Shown in pieces: positions 1-4,977 of a stretch of 5,754 nucleotides of DNA (positions are counted from its first letter, which is position 1; each line of letters starts with the position of its first letter). Source of the stretch: JAWWBN01 sp033720955. Lineage in GTDB: Bacteria > Acidobacteriota > Thermoanaerobaculia > Multivoradales > JAHEKO01. The DNA is taken from positions 1 to 5,754 of the forward strand of contig JAWWBN010000242.1 of NCBI GenBank assembly GCA_033720955.1, in the 5' to 3' direction. The notes beneath the pieces were generated by a model. It worked only from the letters and a program-made list of their open reading frames with translations, did not search any database and was not told where the DNA came from. The translations under genes were made by a program, and so were the position numbers.

Positions 1-818
1 CGAAGTCGAGCAGCAGCCACGTGTTGAGGGCGAGGAAGACCGCCACCGCGGTCCCCCCCCGCGGCCATCAGCTTGAGGGCCACCGAGCGGTCGCGTCGTA
101 GCACCAGGAGGGTCCCCGCGACCAGCGGCACCGCCGCCGGGGCACCGTTGAACTTGGAGCTCAGACAGAGGCCCACCGCGGCGCCCGCCAGCAGGTAGCT
201 CGAGAGCCGGCGGCGCTCAACGGCGACCAGGGCGGCCCAGACGGCGAGCATGAGGGTCGCCACCAGCACGATGTCGGGCTTCAGGACGGCCGCCTGTCGG
301 AGGTGCCAGGGCACCGCCGCCAGGAGAAAGGCCGCCAGCACCCCCACCGGCTCCCCCAGGACCCGGCGGGCGACGAGGCAGGTCAGGAGAAGGGAGGCGA
401 CGCCGATAAGACAGTTGACGCCCCGCGCCAGCACGTAGCCGGTGGGGGTGAAGGCCAGCGAGTCGGCCTTGCCCTCCCGCGTGATCCGGTTGAGGGGCCG
501 GCGCTCCAGCACCCGGAGCGCCTCCCGCCCCGTGCCGCGGTAGAGGGCCTCGCTCGCCGCCAGGGGGATCAGGTGCGGCAGGTAGGAGAGGCTGGGGTGG
601 AAGCCGTTCTCCGGCCAGAGGCGGCCGGTGTCCAGCATCCAGGCGGCGTTGCGGACGGTGAAGCGCTCGTCGTAGGCCTTGCGGTGGGTTGGATCGGCCT
701 GCGCCACCCAGAGCTCGAGCCCCAGGGCGGCGGCGAGCACCACCAGCAGCAGCGCGCGCCGGGGCCGGGAGCTCCGGCCCCCGGCGGGCTCAGGGGCGCC
801 GTCGGCCGGGGACCTCAT
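1..818 (-). CDS. GT39-type membrane glycosyltransferase, partial at left edge, probable frameshift near the edge
   Basis: This is the downstream member of a tandem pair of polytopic GT-C glycosyltransferases; the C-terminal part lies outside the window. Such enzymes move a sugar from a polyprenyl-phosphate carrier to an acceptor on the periplasmic face; donor and acceptor are unknown here. The 272 visible codons begin with a basic, Pro/Gly-rich cytoplasmic leader, then a membrane helix (about 21-39). Next is a periplasmic loop carrying the acidic pair D50-E51 in YDERFT, the position of the catalytic Asp in GT39/PMT/ArnT enzymes. Further hydrophobic helices lie at about 131-150, 157-175, 180-200, 207-225 and 228-245. 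It aligns with its neighbour through shared stretches such as PSLSYLP, GVLAAFLL and VLKPD. The ATG at 818 was chosen because its leader (PAGGRSSRPRR) resembles the neighbour's (EPGGRSGRRVR); a GGAG lies only 3 nt upstream. It overlaps the upstream gene by 29 bp, implying co-transcription. After residue 255 the visible frame loses similarity at an eight-G run, whereas the +1-corrected frame restores a helix matching the paralog. Confidence 0.85.
   Translation of the reverse strand, partial: MRSPADGAPEPAGGRSSRPRRALLLVVLAAALGLELWVAQADPTHRKAYDERFTVRNAAWMLDTGRLWPENGFHPSLSYLPHLIPLAASEALYRGTGREALRVLERRPLNRITREGKADSLAFTPTGYVLARGVNCLIGVASLLLTCLVARRVLGEPVGVLAAFLLAAVPWHLRQAAVLKPDIVLVATLMLAVWAALVAVERRRLSSYLLAGAAVGLCLSSKFNGAPAAVPLVAGTLLVLRRDRSVALKLMAAGGDRGGGLPRPQHVAAARL
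53..60. repeat. Eight-C/G homopolymer tract with apparent frameshift
   Basis: The plus strand has eight consecutive C here (eight G in the coding sense of the minus-strand glycosyltransferase). Read as given, the frame after the tract yields DRGGGLPRPQHVAAARL, which is hydrophilic and unlike the family. Removing one G gives TAVAVFLALNTWLLLDF. That matches the equivalent stretch of the neighbouring paralog (VAAAVFVALNPHLGILM, from residue 242) and restores a membrane helix. The one-base difference could be a sequencing or assembly error, a real inactivating mutation, or a slippage-prone phase-variable tract. The window cannot tell these apart, because too little follows to reach a stop codon. 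Confidence 0.75.
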
Positions 819-2688
819 AGCTCCAGGAGACGAGGATGGCGTCGGGGTCGAGGCGGCCCCGGCGGCGCAGCCGCACGGGCTGCGGAGCGGGACGCAGGGG
901 GAAGCGCTCGGAGACGAAGCGGTGGCCCCCCTCTTCGGCGCGGGCCCAGTAGAGCGGCAGCCTGCGCCCGCCGACCTCGAGGGTCGCGCCAGCCGCGGTG
1001 GGGGCGCCCAGCAGCACCTCCAGCGAGCCGTAGACGTTGCGCCGGCGTTGGGGCAGGGCCGGCACCCGGCCCGCCAGGAGCCCTGCCTGCGCCGCCGCCT
1101 CCAGCGGCAGCCGCACCTGCGCCCGACGGTTCCAGGGGTGGATCAGCATCTGCAGCGCCGGGCCGCGGCGGGAGAGCACGCCCGGCCGGACCACCTGATC
1201 TTCGCTCTCGGGAAAGCGGGCCAGCCGGCGCGCGTGGAAATCGGCTCCCGGCTCGTCGAGGCGCGCCAGCGGAAAGATCTCGACGTCGGCCAGGTCGAGC
1301 CGGCGACGGCCCGCCTGCGCGAGATCGCCGGTGTGCTCGGCCGCCGCCTGGCCGTGCCCCCAGGCCCGAACCGGCGGCAGATAGTGGTCCCCCTCGCGCT
1401 CCACCCAGATCAGACGGCCGCCCAGCGGCCGCGGCAGCCGAGCGGCCAGATACTCCGACGCCACCGCGTAGGTGGTCGGCACCCGGAGCGGATAGGCCCA
1501 GGCGACGAGCGCCGCCTGGAGCCAGAGAACGAGGGCCGCGGCCGCCCCCGCCGCGGCGGGCCGGAGACGCCCGAGCCGCCGGCCGGCGAAGGTCAGGGCG
1601 TAGGCCGCCGCCAGCGAGGTGAACGGGATCGCCGGCAGCAGCAGGTTGCCCTTGGCCCAGGTGAAGAGAGCGGAGCTCGACAGGGCGTACCCCGCCACCG
1701 CCACCACCACCATCCCCCGGGCGCGTCGCTCGGTGCCGGTCCGGCTCCGGTCGGCGACCCCGCGACAGAGGAGCAGGAGGCCCGCCGCCGCCGCGGCGCC
1801 GATCAGCGGACCGTGGAAGGTGGGCGAGAAGGGCGCCGTGGCGCTGTGCACCAGCACCGACAGCCGCCCCTCTCCCCGGCCGCCGTAGATCTCCAGGTTG
1901 CTCCGCGCTCCCTCCATGAGGATCCCCAGGTGCGGGTTGAGCGCCACGAAGACGGCCGCCGCCACCCCTCCGGCCGCCGCCAGCCAGAGCAGCCGCCGGG
2001 GGCGCTCGCGTGCCTGGAGCGCCGTCACCATTCCCAGCGGCAGGGCGGCGAGGACGCCGTAGGGCTTGGTGGCGGCGATCAGCCCGACCCCGGCTCCGGC
2101 CAGGAGATAGGTCCGGCGGGCGGGCCGCTCGAGCAGGTCGAGGGTCAGCCAGAAGGCCACGAGAACCGTGACCACCAGCAGGCTGTCCGGCTTGATGTAG
2201 GCCGACAGCCGCAGGTGCTCGGGCACCACCGACAGCAGAAAGGCCGCCAGCAGGCCCGTGGGCGGATCGAAGAGACGGCGGCCGACCAGGAACAGGAGCC
2301 AGATGCCCAGCACCCCGTAGAGGGAGCCCAGAGTGCGGCAGATCAGGATCGCGCCGGGGGTGAAGCGCTCGCCCGTGCGCATCTTGAAGAGGTCGTCGCC
2401 CGTCCACCGGTGGACCGCCTCCGCCGCGCCCAGCAGGGCCGCCTGGGGCAGATACGAGAGGCTCGGATACCACCCCCAGGCCGGCTCGAGCCGGCCGTCG
2501 AGGATGCGGGCCACGTTGTCCAGGGTGTAGCGCTCGTCGAAGAAGCGCCGGTAGTCGAGCCCGCCGCTGGCGAACCAGATCCTCACCGCGAAGGCGCCGA
2601 CGAGCAGCAGGCCGAGCAGGAGCCGCACCCTCCGCCCGCTGCGCCCGCCGGGCTCCCGCGGGTCGGCTGCGGACGCGGAGAGGGGCAT
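790..2688 (-). CDS. GT39-type (PMT/ArnT-like) membrane glycosyltransferase with C-terminal soluble domain
   Basis: This is a complete 632-residue polytopic inner-membrane protein of the GT-C superfamily. It probably uses a polyprenyl-phosphate sugar donor and acts on the periplasmic side; the acceptor cannot be inferred. A basic N-terminus is followed by helix 1 (about 22-40). The first periplasmic loop carries D51-E52 in FFDERYT, the place of the catalytic Asp in this family, followed by YPSLSYLP (74-81). Multiple hydrophobic segments follow to about residue 398, for example 119-136, 143-158, 168-186, 194-220, 233-251, 293-308, 325-342, 348-366 and 378-398. Residues about 400-632 are soluble and mostly periplasmic; from about 508 on, alternating hydrophobic stretches (VYGSLEVLLG, ATLEVGG, ILVSWSYEV) suggest a beta-sandwich. 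The start at 2688 has no clear Shine-Dalgarno, but no other start codon lies between it and the in-frame upstream TAA, and the leader resembles that of the paralog. A GTG at codon 21 is a weaker alternative. The gene overlaps the next minus-strand gene by 29 bp. Confidence 0.85.
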   Translation of the reverse strand: MPLSASAADPREPGGRSGRRVRLLLGLLLVGAFAVRIWFASGGLDYRRFFDERYTLDNVARILDGRLEPAWGWYPSLSYLPQAALLGAAEAVHRWTGDDLFKMRTGERFTPGAILICRTLGSLYGVLGIWLLFLVGRRLFDPPTGLLAAFLLSVVPEHLRLSAYIKPDSLLVVTVLVAFWLTLDLLERPARRTYLLAGAGVGLIAATKPYGVLAALPLGMVTALQARERPRRLLWLAAAGGVAAAVFVALNPHLGILMEGARSNLEIYGGRGEGRLSVLVHSATAPFSPTFHGPLIGAAAAAGLLLLCRGVADRSRTGTERRARGMVVVAVAGYALSSSALFTWAKGNLLLPAIPFTSLAAAYALTFAGRRLGRLRPAAAGAAAALVLWLQAALVAWAYPLRVPTTYAVASEYLAARLPRPLGGRLIWVEREGDHYLPPVRAWGHGQAAAEHTGDLAQAGRRRLDLADVEIFPLARLDEPGADFHARRLARFPESEDQVVRPGVLSRRGPALQMLIHPWNRRAQVRLPLEAAAQAGLLAGRVPALPQRRRNVYGSLEVLLGAPTAAGATLEVGGRRLPLYWARAEEGGHRFVSERFPLRPAPQPVRLRRRGRLDPDAILVSWSYEVPGRRRP

Positions 2689-2732
2689 CGAGTTCGGCGG
2701 TCGGTTGGGGTCGAAAGACCCGTGGCGACGGG

Positions 2733-2738
2733 ATTATA
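2733..2738 (-). promoter_or_regulatory. Candidate -10 hexamer (TATAAT) for the glycosyltransferase genes
   Basis: Read on the minus strand this is a perfect TATAAT, standing out in very GC-rich DNA, 44 nt before the ATG at 2688. The inferred start near 2726 would give a leader of about 38 nt. No acceptable -35 hexamer lies 16-18 bp upstream (GTGTCC, GGTGTC and AGGTGT are the candidates). The promoter, if real, would therefore be weak or activator-dependent. The would-be -35 zone coincides with the proximal copy of the CGGACACCTGTC repeat. Confidence 0.4.
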
Positions 2739-2753
2739 GGGCGCTGGCGCCCG

Positions 2754-2787
2754 CGGACACCTGTCCGGCCCGACCCGGACACCTGTC
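2754..2787. promoter_or_regulatory. Tandem 12-bp dyads, candidate enhancer sites for a sigma-54 activator
   Basis: CGGACACCTGTC occurs at 2754-2765 and again at 2776-2787, a period of exactly 22 bp, or two helical turns. Each copy is itself partly palindromic. The first reads CGGACA-CC-TGTCCG (2754-2767) with perfect 6-bp arms; the second keeps GACA-CC-TGTC arms. Two dyads on the same helical face are typical for dimeric regulators binding cooperatively. Their centres fall about 131 and 109 bp upstream of the start inferred for the sigma-54-like promoter at 2865-2880, within the usual range for enhancer-binding proteins. The repeat and dyad are seen directly; the function is inferred. They could instead be operators for the minus-strand promoter. 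Confidence 0.6.
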
Positions 2788-2864
2788 AACCCCAGGCCCG
2801 CAGCCCCACTCGAGGGGATCTCCCAAGGGACTGAAAACAAACGAGTTGCCACGTCGTAGAAAGG

Positions 2865-2880
2865 TGGCACGCGCCTCGCT
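2865..2880 (+). promoter_or_regulatory. Sigma-54 (RpoN)-type -24/-12 promoter for the exporter operon
   Basis: The sequence TGGCACG-CGCC-TCGCT matches the established sigma-54 core TGGCACG-N4-TTGCW at 11 of 12 defined positions; the only departure is C for the second T of the -12 element. The invariant GG and GC dinucleotides have the correct spacing. With the last C of GC as -12, transcription would begin near 2891. That gives a leader of about 19 nt, just enough to hold the AAGGAG at 2897-2902 before the ATG at 2910. No plausible sigma-70 pair was found for this operon. Sigma-54 promoters need an ATP-using activator, and tandem dyads sit upstream at a suitable distance. Confidence 0.7.
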
Positions 2881-2896
2881 TCCCCTGCCGCCGAGG

Positions 2897-2902
2897 AAGG
2901 AG
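2897..2902 (+). promoter_or_regulatory. Strong Shine-Dalgarno (AAGGAG) that fixes the adaptor start
   Basis: AAGGAG lies 7 nt before the ATG at 2910, within a longer purine run GAGGAAGGAG. It favours 2910 over the in-frame ATG at 2931 (codon 8), which has only a weaker AAGGGA 8 nt upstream. Confidence 0.75.
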
Positions 2903-2909
2903 CTCGAAG

Positions 2910-4184
2910 ATGGTGCAAGGGACCTCCGCCATGGACCGGCCGATCGAGAAGAGCGGCCGTTTCAGCCGTCGGCAGAAGCTCTGGATGCTGGTCGCGGCGG
3001 CGGCCCTCGTCGCGGGCGCGCTCCTCTACCCGTCGGCCCGTCGCTGGGCCAGCTCGGAGATCTCGATCGACGTGGCCCGCATTCGGCTGGCGACGGTCGA
3101 GCGCGGCGACCTGGTGCGCGACGTGGCGGTGCAGGGCAACATCGTCGCCGCCTTCCGCCCCACCCTGATCGCTCCGGCGCGGGGCATCGTGCGGTTGACC
3201 GCCAAGCCGGGACAGGTGGTGGCCACCGGCGACCCGTTGGCGACCGTCGAGAGCCCCGAGGTGGAGAGCCGGCTCGAGCAGGAGCGCTCCACGCTGCGGT
3301 CGCTCGAGAGCGAGCTCGAGCGGCAGCGGATCCTGGCCAAGCAGGCGGAGATCCAGGCGCGCCAGGACCTCGGGCTGCTGGGCCTGGAGCTCGAGGCGGC
3401 GAAGCGGGCGATGGATCGCGCCGAGCGCACCCGCGCCGAGGGCATCCTGAACGATGTCGAGTACGAGCGCGCCCAGGACGATCTCGAGATGGCGCAGCTC
3501 AAGCTGGACCTGGCTCGCGAGAGCGGTGAGCTCGAGAAGGAGACCCTCGAGTTCGAGATCAGCGAGAGCCGCTCGCGGCTCGAGCGCCAGCGGCTGGTGA
3601 CCGCCGACGTCGAGCGCCAGGTGGACGAGCTGACCATCCGGTCGCCGGTGAACGGCCTGGTCTCGCGCGTGATGGTGAACGACCGCGACTCGGTGACGCT
3701 GGGGCAGCCGCTGCTGATGGTGGTGGACCTCTCCGAGTTCGAGATCGAGGTCATGATCCCCGAGAGCTACTCCGACGAGATCACCCCCGGAACCGAGGCC
3801 GTGATCACCTACGACGGCAGCGAGTACCCCGGCACCGTGCGGAGCGTCTCGCCCGAGGTCGAGGGCAGCCGCGTGCGCGGCGTCGTGGTCTTCGCCGGCG
3901 ACGCCCCCGAGGGCCTGAAGCAGAACCAGCGGGTCCCCACCCGGCTGGTGATCGAGACCCGCCCCGACGTGCTGAAGGTCGCCCGCGGGCCCTTCCTCGA
4001 GAGCGGTGGCGGCCGCATCGTCTACCGCGTCGAGGACGGGGTGGCGGTGCGCAGCCCCTTCGAGGCGGGCGCCCTCTCCGTCTCCGAGATCGAGGTCGTC
4101 TCCGGGCTGGACCTGGGCGACCAGATCATCGTCTCCGACATCACCCGATTCGACGACGCCGAGCGCGTCCTGCTGCGGGACTGA
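2910..4184 (+). CDS. Periplasmic adaptor (membrane fusion) subunit of a MacA/HlyD-type exporter
   Basis: This is a complete 424-residue adaptor of the RND/MacA/HlyD membrane-fusion family, predicted to be anchored in the inner membrane and to bridge the permease and an outer-membrane channel. The cytoplasmic leader (1-23, basic) is followed by one membrane helix (24-40). The first half of the lipoyl-like barrel-sandwich domain spans about 66-116 (APARGIVRLTAKPGQVVATG at 88-107). A long alpha-hairpin coiled coil rich in Glu, Arg and Leu runs about 117-240, with the turn near EGILNDVEYERA (177-188). The second lipoyl half is about 241-274 (IRSPVNGLVSRV), a beta-barrel about 275-350, and the membrane-proximal domain about 351-424 (RPDVLKVARGPFLESGGG; GLDLGDQIIVSD). 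At the hairpin turn, the Ser of the RLS motif known in TolC-binding adaptors appears to be Asn181, so TolC-type docking is not assured. It is the first gene of the operon, behind the sigma-54-like promoter, and ends 47 nt before the ATPase gene. A lipoprotein signal is absent. Confidence 0.92.
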   Translation: MVQGTSAMDRPIEKSGRFSRRQKLWMLVAAAALVAGALLYPSARRWASSEISIDVARIRLATVERGDLVRDVAVQGNIVAAFRPTLIAPARGIVRLTAKPGQVVATGDPLATVESPEVESRLEQERSTLRSLESELERQRILAKQAEIQARQDLGLLGLELEAAKRAMDRAERTRAEGILNDVEYERAQDDLEMAQLKLDLARESGELEKETLEFEISESRSRLERQRLVTADVERQVDELTIRSPVNGLVSRVMVNDRDSVTLGQPLLMVVDLSEFEIEVMIPESYSDEITPGTEAVITYDGSEYPGTVRSVSPEVEGSRVRGVVVFAGDAPEGLKQNQRVPTRLVIETRPDVLKVARGPFLESGGGRIVYRVEDGVAVRSPFEAGALSVSEIEVVSGLDLGDQIIVSDITRFDDAERVLLRD

Positions 4185-4231
4185 CCGTCCGCGGCGCGCC
4201 ACCACCTCCCACCAGAAGAAAGGACCCGCCC

Positions 4232-4966
4232 ATGATCCTCATGCAAGCCATCAAGAAGATCTACCGCACCGAGCACGTGGAGACCCACGCCCTGAGCGAC
4301 TTCAGCCTGGAGGTCGCCGAGGGCGAGTTCATCTCCGTCATGGGTCCCTCCGGCTCGGGCAAGACCACCTTCCTGAACGTCGCCGGCCTGCTCGACACCT
4401 TCGACGAGGGGAGCTACCACCTGGACGGCGAGGACGTCAGCCGGCTCTCCGACCGCGCCATGTCGCGGATCCGCAACGAGAAGATCGGCTTCATCTTCCA
4501 GTCGTTCAACCTGATCCCCGATCTCGACGTGTACGACAACGTCGACGTGCCGCTGCGCTACCGCGGAATGTCCGCCCGGACGCGGCGGCCGGCGATCGAG
4601 GAGTCGCTGGAGATCGTCGGGCTGACCTCGCGCATCAAGCACTTTCCCTCCCAGCTCTCCGGTGGTCAGCAGCAGCGGGTGGCGGTGGCGCGCGCCCTGG
4701 TCGGGACGCCGCGGCTGATCCTGGCCGACGAGCCCACGGGCAACCTGGACACGGCCATGGCCAACGAGATCATGGACCTCCTGGAGAAGATCAACCGCAT
4801 GGGGACCACGGTGGTGATCGTCACCCACGACCCCGAGCTGGCGGCCCGCGCGCAGCGTCAGATCCACCTGCTCGACGGCCGCATGATCGACATCGACTCC
4901 GCCTCCCAGCCGGCGCCGCTCTTCCAGGCGGCCCGCGCCGCCGAGGCGGAGGCGGCCGAGGCCTGA
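4232..4966 (+). CDS. MacB/LolD-type ABC transporter ATPase
   Basis: This 244-residue ATP-binding subunit energises the adjacent FtsX-type permease from the cytoplasm. All ABC hallmarks are intact: Walker A GPSGSGKTT (38-46), Q-loop Q90 in IFQSFNLIP, signature LSGGQQQR (142-149), Walker B LILADEP (162-168) with catalytic E167, D-loop NLD (171-173), and switch His199 in VTHD. The MacB/LolD/FtsE subgroup is indicated by NVAGLLDTFDEG after Walker A and by DEPTGNLD. Residues 1-220 form the usual nucleotide-binding domain; an Ala/Glu-rich tail (about 224-244) extends beyond it. The ATG at 4232 is preceded by AAAGGA (4219-4224) at 7 nt; an ATG at codon 4 is a less favoured alternative. The gene lies 47 nt after the adaptor and 11 nt before the permease, so one transcript is likely. 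Unlike E. coli MacB, the ATPase is a separate polypeptide from the permease. Confidence 0.96.
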   Translation: MILMQAIKKIYRTEHVETHALSDFSLEVAEGEFISVMGPSGSGKTTFLNVAGLLDTFDEGSYHLDGEDVSRLSDRAMSRIRNEKIGFIFQSFNLIPDLDVYDNVDVPLRYRGMSARTRRPAIEESLEIVGLTSRIKHFPSQLSGGQQQRVAVARALVGTPRLILADEPTGNLDTAMANEIMDLLEKINRMGTTVVIVTHDPELAARAQRQIHLLDGRMIDIDSASQPAPLFQAARAAEAEAAEA

Positions 4967-4973
4967 GGAGGAG
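4965..4973 (+). promoter_or_regulatory. Shine-Dalgarno GAGGAGGAG overlapping the ATPase stop codon
   Basis: The purine run GAGGAGGAG begins within the TGA (4964-4966) of the ATPase gene. It places GGAGG (4967-4971) 6 nt before the permease ATG at 4978. The tight junction suggests translational coupling of ATPase and permease. Confidence 0.65.
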
Positions 4974-4977
4974 CAAG

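Noticed and set aside
303..2739. Long plus-strand open frames across the left block (up to 686 codons)
   Set aside because: Their translations are low-complexity Arg/Pro/Gly/Gln-rich sequence, as expected opposite a GC-rich coding strand. The minus-strand frames encode coherent membrane proteins with family motifs.
2784..2789. Perfect minus-strand TTGACA as a -35 box
   Set aside because: At 17 bp the -10 position reads GGACAG, and the only TATAAT is 45 bp away. The hexamer is better explained as part of the second CGGACACCTGTC repeat.
2804..2817. CCCC-ACTCGA-GGGG inverted repeat as a terminator
   Set aside because: The arms are only 4 bp, there is no T-run, and no gene ends nearby on either strand.
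2835..2848. IHF-like site between the dyads and the sigma-54 promoter
   Set aside because: The A-rich patch resembles WATCAA-N4-TTR but has a mismatch in the first block and one extra spacer base. It is too weak to call, although an IHF bend there would fit the architecture.
2846..2874. TTGCCA as a sigma-70 -35 box for the exporter operon
   Set aside because: No -10-like hexamer occurs 16-18 bp downstream; that DNA is GC-only around the sigma-54-type -24 element.
4185..4231. Terminator or internal promoter between adaptor and ATPase genes
   Set aside because: The 47-nt gap shows no stem-loop with T-run and no promoter hexamers, only the ATPase ribosome binding site.
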